Below are positions 46,041 through 53,644 of a DNA stretch of 64,000 bases, piece after piece. The position numbers and the translations under genes were made by a program. Source of the stretch: Litchfieldella xinjiangensis (GTDB lineage: Bacteria > Pseudomonadota > Gammaproteobacteria > Pseudomonadales > Halomonadaceae); the NCBI RefSeq assembly GCF_000759345.1, contig NZ_JPZL01000003.1, forward strand, positions 493,438 to 557,437. The letters are read 5' to 3'. Every line of letters starts with the position of its first letter. Within the stretch, counting starts at the first letter, position 1. The notes under the pieces are model-generated. The model was not told the DNA's origin. It made no database searches and saw nothing but the letters and a program-made list of their open reading frames with translations.

Positions 46041-46456
46041 GGCAAGCGTCAGGGGGGTTCACTCTTGTAGAAGCACTGATTGCTCTGCTGGTACTCTCGC
46101 TTGGCTTGCTTGGTGTCGCGGCGATGCAGCTGAAGGCCATGCAGAGTGCTCATGTCTCCTACCAGCGAACCATCGCCACGATAGCCGCGCAGGATGCCAT
46201 TGAGCGGCTATGGTCCGGGCTGGCCTTTGATTCTGTCAGCAGTAGCTTTACCTGTCCCAGCGAGACAGGCATGGAAGCTGACTGGAAGAGCACTTGGTCT
46301 GCCCATTTCAATGATCTATCGGCCAGTGGCATTACGGCAGAAGGCGACTGTCGTTTCACCATAAACCTTGTTTGGGACGACTCGCGTTTTGCAATTAACG
46401 ATGGGGAAGAAGACGTCTCGACCCTCCACTATGCCTCTCGTCTGCCGGGAAATTGA
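46037..46456 (+). CDS. pilV: Type IV minor pilin PilV
   Basis: This 139-residue protein has the leader MRQASGG and FTLVEALIALLVLSLGLLGVAAMQ, in which LVEALIALLVLSLGLLG is characteristic of PilV. Two Cys residues (TCPSETG and GDCRFTI) may pair. Its start overlaps the fimT stop by 4 bases, and its stop touches the pilW start. Confidence 0.92.
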   Translation: MRQASGGFTLVEALIALLVLSLGLLGVAAMQLKAMQSAHVSYQRTIATIAAQDAIERLWSGLAFDSVSSSFTCPSETGMEADWKSTWSAHFNDLSASGITAEGDCRFTINLVWDDSRFAINDGEEDVSTLHYASRLPGN

Positions 46457-46457
46457 G

Positions 46458-46997
46458 ATGAGGCGGAATCAGGGGTTCACATTGATCGAGTTGATGATTG
46501 CCTTGGTTATTGGGCTGATCATTATTTTAGGTGCGTCCCAGTTATTTGTTGTGAGCCATGCGAGTTATCAGCGTGTAGAAATGCTGGCTGCCAGGCAGGA
46601 GGCGTTACGCTTTTTGGTCGATTCCTTATCATTGGATATTCGTAGTGCCGATACTTTCTTTGTGACAGGGGATGTGTTGAGCCTAAGCTATGGTAGTGGT
46701 CGAGAAAACGATCCTTATTGCAGTTCCGCTGGTCTGTCCGCGGTGGAATACGCTAGGGATAGCGGAGCTATCAATCTGAAAGTCACCTGTGATAATGGGA
46801 TAGTCTCGACAGAGCCCCTAGTCGGAAGCTCGAACGCCGATGCGTTATTGAGTGTCGAGGAGCTGGTCTTCAGGGAGCTTGGAGGAAGAAGTGTCAGGAA
46901 TGAAGTGACGTTCAATGCCCTTGAGGGTGAGGACGACACCAGCCGCCACTTCGAATTTGTCGTGACGAATCGCCACGCCGCATTGAGCCGAAACTGA
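46458..46997 (+). CDS. pilW: Type IV minor pilin PilW (short form)
   Basis: This 179-residue prepilin has the leader MRRNQG and FTLIELMIALVIGLIIILGASQLFV. Next comes the PilW-like YQRVEMLAARQEALRFLVDSLSLDIRSAD. It is clearly shorter than many PilW proteins (commonly 200-350 residues), so part of the variable domain is reduced or missing. GC content looks lower than in neighbouring housekeeping genes, as often seen in pilin loci. It begins one base after pilV. Confidence 0.85.
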   Translation: MRRNQGFTLIELMIALVIGLIIILGASQLFVVSHASYQRVEMLAARQEALRFLVDSLSLDIRSADTFFVTGDVLSLSYGSGRENDPYCSSAGLSAVEYARDSGAINLKVTCDNGIVSTEPLVGSSNADALLSVEELVFRELGGRSVRNEVTFNALEGEDDTSRHFEFVVTNRHAALSRN

Positions 46998-47014
46998 TAC
47001 GAGGTCGCCAATAT

Positions 47015-47099
47015 GTGAGTACGACAAGGGGGGGCGGTATTGATTGTCAGCCTGGTCTTGATGGTCGTGGCGCTCCTGTTGGGTCTCTCAACACGTTAA
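47015..47099 (+). pseudogene. pilX: pilX remnant, frameshifted at a G7 run and truncated
   Basis: In the frame ending at TAA 47097-47099 the DNA encodes GAVLIVSLVLMVVALLLGLSTR, the N-terminal membrane helix of PilX. The only plausible start, GTG 47015 (MSTTRG), is in another frame. The two frames join if one G is removed from the seven-G tract at 47028-47034. Even then the protein stops after about 28 residues, so the rest of pilX has been lost. The stop abuts the stop of the convergent gene at 47100. No pilY1 follows. Confidence 0.75.
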
Positions 47100-47657
47100 T
47101 CAACAATCCATGCGCGCGTTACGTACTCTTCCCAGATTGCTCAACACCACATGTGCGCCTGCCCCCCCATCACTACAAACGACGAAGGTGCCATTGTATC
47201 CGCGCGGCCACCCAGTTTGCGGAAATCGGATATAACGATAGTCGTTGCGGAACGAGACACTGCTGGCATTACCGGCCTCGAGCACTTTGAGCACGGGCTC
47301 GTCTGACTTGCGGACCCCCTTGTCCATAGGACCTTCGACAACCATCAGGGGGGCACTCCAGTCGGTGAGGCACTCCGTCCGGTCGATGCTCGGGCAAACG
47401 GTAATGGTCTTGCGCCGGGTTACGGCAGTATTCTTGGCCATGGCCAGCGCCGTTCTGATCCGCAACACTTCGGCATTCACCTGATTGCGTGCGGCAAAGG
47501 CCTGGAAGTTAGGGACGGCAACCGTGGCGATGATAACGGCCACGGCAATGACGACGAGTAATTCGATCAACGTGAAGCCCCGATAACGTTCCGGCCCCTG
47601 ACCTGTATCAATCCCCCTCCCTGGGGTCGGCCTGTTATCCTCTGGAAACAAAGACAT
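47100..47657 (-). CDS. GspH/FimT-family pseudopilin (second copy, opposite strand)
   Basis: This is a 185-residue prepilin with a long leader of about 27 residues ending RYRG before FTLIELLVVIAVAVIIATVAVPNF. The FimT-type stretch NQVNAEVLRIRTALAMAKNTAVTRRKTI follows. Cys residues lie in VCPSIDRTEC and VVCSDGG. The C-terminus ends RMDC, a Cys at the very end. It is convergent with the pilin operon and its stop codon directly adjoins the pilX remnant, suggesting a rearrangement joined the two. Confidence 0.85.
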   Translation of the reverse strand: MSLFPEDNRPTPGRGIDTGQGPERYRGFTLIELLVVIAVAVIIATVAVPNFQAFAARNQVNAEVLRIRTALAMAKNTAVTRRKTITVCPSIDRTECLTDWSAPLMVVEGPMDKGVRKSDEPVLKVLEAGNASSVSFRNDYRYIRFPQTGWPRGYNGTFVVCSDGGAGAHVVLSNLGRVRNARMDC

Positions 47658-47737
47658 GCTGCCCTCCCTGGCAGTCTCGCGTGGCTTACCAGCTTACCCG
47701 ATTCGCTTGTAAGCCATTTCGTAACTTCGTGTGAGTG

Positions 47738-48841
47738 ATGGCTGACGTGAGTGATTTTCTGATTATTGGCGGCGGCGTGATCGGCATGCTGACTGCATTG
47801 CAACTGGGCGATGCAGGTCATGGGGTCACACTGTTCGAGCGAGGCGAATGCGGCCGAGAAGCTTCCTGGGCGGGAGGTGGCATCGTCTCGCCGCTGTATC
47901 CGTGGCGCTACAGTGCCCCGATCTCGCAGTTGTCACGCTGGTCGGAGGGAGTCTATCCCGAGCTGGCGCTGCGCTTGCTGGAAGAGACGGGCATCGATCC
48001 GGAGTACCGCCAGCGGGGGTTGCTCTACCTGCGGGTCGAGGACGCCCCGCAGGCCTTGGCGTGGGCGCGTGATGTCGGCAAGCCGCTCGAGCGAGTGGAT
48101 GCGGCGTTTCTCTATGCCAAGGAACCGAACGTGGCTCCGGGATGTGACGGGGCGCTGTGGATGCCGACCTTAGGTAGCATTCGCAACCCGCGATTGACCC
48201 GGGCCTTGCGAGCGCGGCTTCAAGCGATGCCCCAGGTGCGTCTCGAAGAGGGCGTGGCAATCAATGCGCTCAAGCGTAGTGGAAACGACATTGCCGCGCT
48301 GGAAACCGAGGCGGGCAACCGCTCGGTTGGCGCTGGGCAGCAAGTCATCGTTTGCGGAGGGGCCTGGGCGGCAACGTTGCTCGATTCGGTGCAGGTCACG
48401 CTGCCGGTGCGCCCCGTAAAGGGACAGATGATTTTATTCAAGACTGAACCGGGCGTGGTGAATCGGGTAGTGCTGATGGACGGCCGTTACGTGATTCCGC
48501 GTGCCGATGGACGGGTGCTTGCCGGGTCGACGCTCGAGGAGACGGGTTTCGACCGCTCCACCAGCGAGGAAGCGCGTGAATCGCTGTGGGAGAGCGCTAA
48601 GCGCATCGTCCCGGCCCTGGCCGAATGTCCTGTCGAGCATCACTGGGCCGGGTTGCGCCCGGGGTCGCCAGCAGGAATCCCGTTTATCGGCGCTGTGCCG
48701 GGGGTTGGCAATCTATACGTCAATGCCGGCCATTATCGAAACGGACTGGTTCTGGCACCGGCGTCGACCCGACTATTGGTCGACGGCTTGCTGGGTCGGA
48801 CACCGATTGTCGACCCGACGGCCTATCGGCTGCCCGGGTAG
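47738..48841 (+). CDS. thiO: FAD-dependent glycine oxidase-like protein (ThiO family)
   Basis: This 367-residue protein has the FAD-binding motif FLIIGGGVIGMLTALQLGDAGHGVTLFE near its N-terminus. RPVKGQMILF and the C-terminal GLRPGSPAGIPFIGAVPGVGNLYVNAGHYRNGLVLAPAS are typical of the DadA/ThiO oxidase family. ThiO makes iminoglycine for the thiazole ring of thiamine. No other thi gene is in the window and I see no THI box upstream, so a different amine or amino-acid substrate is possible. Confidence 0.85.
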   Translation: MADVSDFLIIGGGVIGMLTALQLGDAGHGVTLFERGECGREASWAGGGIVSPLYPWRYSAPISQLSRWSEGVYPELALRLLEETGIDPEYRQRGLLYLRVEDAPQALAWARDVGKPLERVDAAFLYAKEPNVAPGCDGALWMPTLGSIRNPRLTRALRARLQAMPQVRLEEGVAINALKRSGNDIAALETEAGNRSVGAGQQVIVCGGAWAATLLDSVQVTLPVRPVKGQMILFKTEPGVVNRVVLMDGRYVIPRADGRVLAGSTLEETGFDRSTSEEARESLWESAKRIVPALAECPVEHHWAGLRPGSPAGIPFIGAVPGVGNLYVNAGHYRNGLVLAPASTRLLVDGLLGRTPIVDPTAYRLPG

Positions 48842-48867
48842 GCGCTGAATTAGAGGGTCGTCGTGAA

Positions 48868-49128
48868 TCAGTCGCGGGGCGTTTGCTCCGCGAGATACTT
48901 GTCACGGTGATCGCGCGAGCAGAACCATTCACCGCGTTCTCGCAGGGCCTCGCTTTCGGGCAGGTGCACCTTGCAGTATATGCAGCGCACCATGGGATCT
49001 CCCTGTACTCGTTGGCGTTCGGCAGGTGCGTCGCGCTCGAGCTTCCACTCGCGATACATGCGATAAAGCTTGATGCCGGCGTAAAGCAGCACGACGAAAA
49101 TGATCAGACGAATGATCAACAGGTTCAT
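48868..49128 (-). CDS. PP0621-family small membrane protein with Cys-rich domain
   Basis: This 86-residue protein has one N-terminal membrane helix (NLLIIRLIIFVVLLYAGI), a charged linker, and a small domain with CIYCKVHLPESEAL and WFCSRDHRDKYL. The CxxC plus C/H set suggests a zinc-binding treble-clef or MYND-like knuckle. The family is conserved in Pseudomonas and relatives next to nadE or pil genes, but its function is unknown. It is divergent from nadE. Confidence 0.8.
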   Translation of the reverse strand: MNLLIIRLIIFVVLLYAGIKLYRMYREWKLERDAPAERQRVQGDPMVRCIYCKVHLPESEALRERGEWFCSRDHRDKYLAEQTPRD

Positions 49129-49228
49129 CCTTCTATGACTCCCTTGTGAAGCCGCTGACGTTTTGCCTGGGGCGCGGCCATGCGGGACAATGACGGTAAC
49201 CCCTGAGTTTCGAGAGATTTCTACGCCC

Positions 49229-50860
49229 ATGCAAGAGCTGACGCTGGTAATGGCCCAACTCGACCCGCTGGTCGGGGATATTCCTGGCAATACCGACCTG
49301 GCGATCGAGGCCGTCCGCGAGGCGCGGATCGAGCACCGTGCGGATGTCGTCGTGTTGCCCGAGTTGTTTCTGACGGGCTATCCTCCCGAGGATCTGTTGC
49401 TACGTCCTTCCATGGAAACACGCCTGGCCGAGGCGCGATCTCGCATGGCTTCAAAAATGGCCCGAGACGTCATGGTCATTGTCGGCTACCCCGGGCGTCG
49501 TGACGGCAAGCTCTATAACCTGGCTGGCGTTCTCTATAACGGAGAGTGGCAGGGCGAGTATGCCAAGCAGGCCTTGCCCAACTACCTGGTATTCGATGAG
49601 CAGCGCTACTTCAGTCGTGGGCGTGATCCGCTGGTCATTGAACACCAGGGCGCGCGGCTGGGTGTACTGATCTGCGAGGATATCTGGCAAGAGGCGCCTG
49701 CCGCCCAGGCGAGCGAGGCGGGGGCCGACATCATCGTCAGCCTCAATGCCTCGCCCTATCATCAGGACAAGACCGCGGAGAGGCTGTCGCTGCTGAGCCA
49801 ACGCGCCGCTCAGATTCAGTGTCCCCTGGTCTATGTCAACCAGATCGGGGGCCAGGACGAGTTGGTCTTCGATGGCGGCTCGTCGGTAGTCGATGCCCAA
49901 GGACAGCTTCGCGTGCAGGCACCGCACTGGCAGGTGGGGCTGATGCCGGTACGCTTCGTCAAGGACGCTGCTGGCTGGGTTCCCCAGGCCGGGGAAACCG
50001 AACCCGAGGTGACACCCGAAGAGAGCCTCTACTGCGCGCTGGTCACCGGCTTGCGCGACTACGTCAACAAGAGCGGTTTCAAGGGCGTGGTATTGGGGCT
50101 ATCTGGGGGCATCGACTCTGCGCTCTCGTTGGCCATCGCCGTGGATGCGCTGGGTGCGCAGCGCGTTCAGGCGGTGATGATGCCCTACCGCTACACCTCG
50201 GATATCTCACGGGAGGATGCGGCCAAACAAGCCGAGATGCTGGGTGTGCATTACGAGGTCATGCCCATCGCACCGATGGTCGAGGCCTTCGATACTACCC
50301 TGAAGGAGAGCTTTGCCGGGCTACCCGAGGACACCACGGAAGAAAATCTGCAGTCGCGGGTAAGAGGCGTACTGCTGATGGCCATCTCGAACAAGAAGGG
50401 GCTGATGGTGCTTACCACCGGCAACAAGAGCGAGATGGCGGTGGGCTATGCCACGCTCTATGGCGACATGGTCGGCGGTTACAATGCCTTGAAAGACGTC
50501 TACAAGACGTGGGTCTACCGACTGGCACGCTGGCGCAACGCCGAGGAGCCGGCAATTCCCGAGCGAGTGATTACCAGGCCCCCCTCGGCGGAACTCGCCG
50601 AAGACCAGGAAGATAGCGACTCGCTTCCTGGCTACGACACGCTCGATGCGATCCTGTCTCGCTATATCGAAGGCGACATGAGCGCCGAGGCGATCATCGA
50701 TGAGGGGTTCTCCCGCGATGATGTCTATCAGGTCGTGAAATTGGTCGATCGCAACGAGTACAAGCGGCGCCAGGCGCCCGTGGGCGTTCGTGTCACCCCG
50801 CGCGGTTTCGGACGGGATCGTCGTTACCCGATCGTCAACGGTTGGCAGCCGGGCGAATGA
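49229..50860 (+). CDS. nadE: Glutamine-dependent NAD+ synthetase
   Basis: This enzyme makes NAD from nicotinate adenine dinucleotide. It has 543 residues from ATG 49229 (upstream in-frame openings to 49163 lack support). The N-terminal nitrilase-type glutaminase has its Glu in LPELFLTGYPPEDLL, Lys in AKQALPNYLVFDE and Cys in GVLICEDIWQ. The C-terminal synthetase has the PP-loop LGLSGGIDSALSL and LTTGNKSEMAVGY. This is the two-domain form, not the short ammonia-dependent E. coli type. Confidence 0.96.
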   Translation: MQELTLVMAQLDPLVGDIPGNTDLAIEAVREARIEHRADVVVLPELFLTGYPPEDLLLRPSMETRLAEARSRMASKMARDVMVIVGYPGRRDGKLYNLAGVLYNGEWQGEYAKQALPNYLVFDEQRYFSRGRDPLVIEHQGARLGVLICEDIWQEAPAAQASEAGADIIVSLNASPYHQDKTAERLSLLSQRAAQIQCPLVYVNQIGGQDELVFDGGSSVVDAQGQLRVQAPHWQVGLMPVRFVKDAAGWVPQAGETEPEVTPEESLYCALVTGLRDYVNKSGFKGVVLGLSGGIDSALSLAIAVDALGAQRVQAVMMPYRYTSDISREDAAKQAEMLGVHYEVMPIAPMVEAFDTTLKESFAGLPEDTTEENLQSRVRGVLLMAISNKKGLMVLTTGNKSEMAVGYATLYGDMVGGYNALKDVYKTWVYRLARWRNAEEPAIPERVITRPPSAELAEDQEDSDSLPGYDTLDAILSRYIEGDMSAEAIIDEGFSRDDVYQVVKLVDRNEYKRRQAPVGVRVTPRGFGRDRRYPIVNGWQPGE

Positions 50861-50891
50861 CACAAGGCGGTGAGTACTGCCAGAAACGCAA

Positions 50892-50911
50892 GACCCCGCC
50901 GAAGCGGGGTC
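50892..50911. terminator. Hairpin between nadE and bamD
   Basis: GACCCCGC-CGAA-GCGGGGTC lies between convergent genes. It lacks a T run, so it may act as a weak terminator or an mRNA-end stabiliser. Confidence 0.55.
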
Positions 50912-50933
50912 AAACCTAGGCGTTCATGACATG

Positions 50934-51761
50934 TCACACGGACAGCGGGCGGGCGTCGACATGCAGCGGGCGGAACGTACGGCCATTCAATCGCTCATGG
51001 TTGGGGGCGTTCTCGATCAGCACCGATAGTACTTCACTGGCCCGGTCACGCATGTCGAGCCCTAGATAACCCTCCACCATGACGGCGAGCGCATCCCGGG
51101 TGGATTGCGACTGCGGATACTGCTCGACGACCCAGCGGCCGCGCTCGACGGCAGCCAGATAGGCGCCCTTGCGCAGGTAGAAATCGGCAACATGCAGTTC
51201 ATGCTCGGCCATCACGTTGCGTAGATAGACGATGCGCTGACGTGCATCGGCAGCATATTCGCTATTGGGGAAGCGCTGCACCAATTCACGGAAATCGGTA
51301 TACGCATCGCGTGACGCCCCGAGGTCGCGTTTGGAGATGTCGATCAGTTTCAGGCGCTCCAGGCTGAAACGTCCGGCCTGATAGGCGGCCAGGCCACGCA
51401 TGTAATATGCGTAATCCACCTGAGGGTGATCGGGGTTGAGCCGAATGAAGCGGCTGGCCGCGGCCCGGGTGGCGTCCCAGTCATCGGTCTCGTAGTAGGC
51501 ATAGATCAATTCCAGCTGCGCCTGCTCGGCATGTTCGCCGAAGGGGTAGCGGGTATCCAGGGCCTCGAGCCGCTCCACGGCGGTGGTGTAACGACCATCC
51601 TCCAGTGCGGTGCTGGCTTGGCGATAGAGCTCGTCCTCGGGGATCTGGGGAACCGACTCCTCTTCGCTGCCATTGCTGGCGCAGCCGGAAACCATGATGG
51701 CAGCGAGGGCGAAGGCACCCAGCCGGGTACCGCGTGTGAAAAGGCGCATCATCATCCTCAT
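50934..51761 (-). CDS. bamD: Outer membrane assembly lipoprotein BamD
   Basis: This is the essential lipoprotein of the BAM complex, which folds outer membrane proteins. It has about 275 residues. The signal peptide ends in the lipobox VSGC, with mature Cys-Ala-Ser. Five TPR-like repeats follow, with ELYRQASTALEDGRYTTAVERLEALDTRYPFG, the standard first repeat, and MRGLAAYQ and FRELVQRFPNSEYAADARQRI later. The start is uncertain: GTG 51770, ATG 51761 and nearby ATGs are all possible; GGGTGA before 51761 favours that one. It is divergent from rluD, the usual arrangement. Confidence 0.95.
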   Translation of the reverse strand: MRMMMRLFTRGTRLGAFALAAIMVSGCASNGSEEESVPQIPEDELYRQASTALEDGRYTTAVERLEALDTRYPFGEHAEQAQLELIYAYYETDDWDATRAAASRFIRLNPDHPQVDYAYYMRGLAAYQAGRFSLERLKLIDISKRDLGASRDAYTDFRELVQRFPNSEYAADARQRIVYLRNVMAEHELHVADFYLRKGAYLAAVERGRWVVEQYPQSQSTRDALAVMVEGYLGLDMRDRASEVLSVLIENAPNHERLNGRTFRPLHVDARPLSV

Positions 51762-51912
51762 GTCTATCACCCGGGGCGGCCGTGGTAGAATTCACCGCAT
51801 TGGGCTCACTGTAAAGCACTCACTATAAAGGACTGTCGGGCGCCATGAAATACGGACCGGCTCCTGGCTCTGCCCGTCGGCACTTCCGATTCACGCAAGG
51901 CGCCCTAATTTT

Positions 51913-52872
51913 ATGACCGAAACCGTCAATCGACACGAACGCATTCCCAACGACCTGGCCGGTCAGCGACTTGATCAGGTCGCTGCGACGCTCTTCTCCG
52001 AATTTTCGCGGGAGCGGCTCAAGGCCTGGATCAAGCAGGGGGCACTCACGCTGGATGGCCACACGGCACGCCCCAAGGACAAGATCTATGGGGGCGAAAC
52101 CCTGGTGCTCGAGGCCGAACTGGAAGAAGACCGGCGCTTCGAACCCCAGGCCATCGAGCTGGCTATCGTCCATGAAGATGATGACGTACTGGTCGTCGAC
52201 AAGCCGGCGGGGCTCGTGGTGCATCCTGCAGCAGGCAATCCGGATGGCACCTTGCTCAATGCGTTGTTGCATCATGATCCGGCATTGGCCAGCGTGCCAC
52301 GGGCGGGCATCGTTCACCGTCTGGATAAGGACACCACGGGCCTGATGGTTGTCGCCAAGACGCTGGCAGCTCAGGCAGCTCTCGTCGAGCAACTCCAGGC
52401 GCGGACGGTGTCACGGGAATACGACGCTGTGGTTACCGGTGTAATGACTGCCGGTGGCACCGTGGATGCGCCGATTGGCCGACACCCCAAGGATCGCAAA
52501 CGCCAGGCCGTGACCACTGCCGGCAAGCCCGCTTTGACCCACTATCGGGTGACCGAGCGATTCCGCGCCCATAGCCATGTGCGCTGCCGCCTGGAGACAG
52601 GGCGTACTCACCAGATTCGTGTGCATATGGCGCATAAGCGCTTTCCGCTGGTGGGCGATAGCATCTATGGGGGGCGCTTGAAATTGCCGCCCGGTGCCGA
52701 TGAGGCACTTAAGGACCTGCTGCGTGAGTTTCCCCGTCAGGCGCTGCATGCACGCCGGCTGGCGTTCCTGCATCCGACCAGCGGGCGCAAGCTGACGTTT
52801 CGTGCCGACCTGCCCGACGATATGCTGATGCTGCTCGACTACCTGCGCAACGACCATGAGACGATGCGATGA
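51913..52872 (+). CDS. rluD: 23S rRNA pseudouridine synthase D
   Basis: This enzyme forms pseudouridines 1911, 1915 and 1917 in helix 69 of 23S rRNA. It has 319 residues. The N-terminal S4 domain has AGQRLDQVAATLFSEFSRERLKAWI. The catalytic motif is IVHRLDKDTTGLMVVAK with the invariant Asp. VVDKPAGLVVHPAAGN and LETGRTHQIRVHMAHKRFPLVGDSIYGG complete the signature. It overlaps pgeF by 4 bases. Confidence 0.97.
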   Translation: MTETVNRHERIPNDLAGQRLDQVAATLFSEFSRERLKAWIKQGALTLDGHTARPKDKIYGGETLVLEAELEEDRRFEPQAIELAIVHEDDDVLVVDKPAGLVVHPAAGNPDGTLLNALLHHDPALASVPRAGIVHRLDKDTTGLMVVAKTLAAQAALVEQLQARTVSREYDAVVTGVMTAGGTVDAPIGRHPKDRKRQAVTTAGKPALTHYRVTERFRAHSHVRCRLETGRTHQIRVHMAHKRFPLVGDSIYGGRLKLPPGADEALKDLLREFPRQALHARRLAFLHPTSGRKLTFRADLPDDMLMLLDYLRNDHETMR

Positions 52873-53639
52873 CCGAAGCCTCCGGCGCGAATACCTCCCT
52901 GCAGCATCCGACTTTGATACTGCCCGACTGGCCGGCCCCGACCACGGTGGGGGCCTTTGTCACCACGCGTGAAACCGGGCCCAGCCAGGGCGCCTTTGCG
53001 GCTTTCAATACCGCGATGCATGTGGGCGACGATCCGCGGGATGTAGCCCAATGCCGTGAATTGCTCAGAGCGCAGCTGGATGACGATCGGCCGCTGATGT
53101 GGCTGGACCAGGTGCATGGGGCCAAGGTCCAGCAGGCCTATTCCGAGGCATTGCCCCAGGCCGATGCGGCGGTGGCGTTCGACAAGCGTTATGCCTGTGT
53201 GGTGCAGACAGCCGACTGCCTGCCAGTGTTTTTCTGCGACAGGCTGGGTACACGTGTCGGCGTGGCGCATGCGGGCTGGCGCAGCCTGGCCAGCGGCGTG
53301 CTGGAAGCTAGCGTAGCGGCCCTGGGTCTGGAGCCCGAACAGATCATGACCTGGCTAGGCCCGGCGATTTCCAACGCCCAGTTCGAAGTCGGGCCCGAAG
53401 TGCGCGATGCCTTCGTTGCCGTGCAGCCCGAGGCGGCCAGTGCCTTCGAACCAAGCCCTTACCGGCTTGGGCACTTCATGGCCGACCTCTACCGCCTGGC
53501 GCGCTTGCGCCTGGAGCGTCTTGGGGTCTCCCACATTAGTGGGGGGCATTTTTGTACCGCCTGCGAGCCACGCTTTTATTCCTACCGCCGTGACGATGGT
53601 CACACCGGTCGCATGGCCAGTGTGATCTGGTTGCGCTGA
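52869..53639 (+). CDS. pgeF: Peptidoglycan editing factor PgeF (YfiH, laccase-domain family)
   Basis: This 256-residue multicopper-oxidase-like (DUF152) protein has metal ligands in WLDQVHGAKV, QTADCLPVFFCD and GVAHAGWRSLASG. The closing GGHFCTACEPRFYSYRRDDGHTGRMAS is the family signature. Homologues remove wrongly inserted serine from peptidoglycan precursors or act as purine nucleoside phosphorylases. It is coupled to rluD and, in many genomes, stands just before clpB; here the trehalase gene is inserted between. Confidence 0.93.
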   Translation: MTEASGANTSLQHPTLILPDWPAPTTVGAFVTTRETGPSQGAFAAFNTAMHVGDDPRDVAQCRELLRAQLDDDRPLMWLDQVHGAKVQQAYSEALPQADAAVAFDKRYACVVQTADCLPVFFCDRLGTRVGVAHAGWRSLASGVLEASVAALGLEPEQIMTWLGPAISNAQFEVGPEVRDAFVAVQPEAASAFEPSPYRLGHFMADLYRLARLRLERLGVSHISGGHFCTACEPRFYSYRRDDGHTGRMASVIWLR

Positions 53640-53644
53640 AGGGT

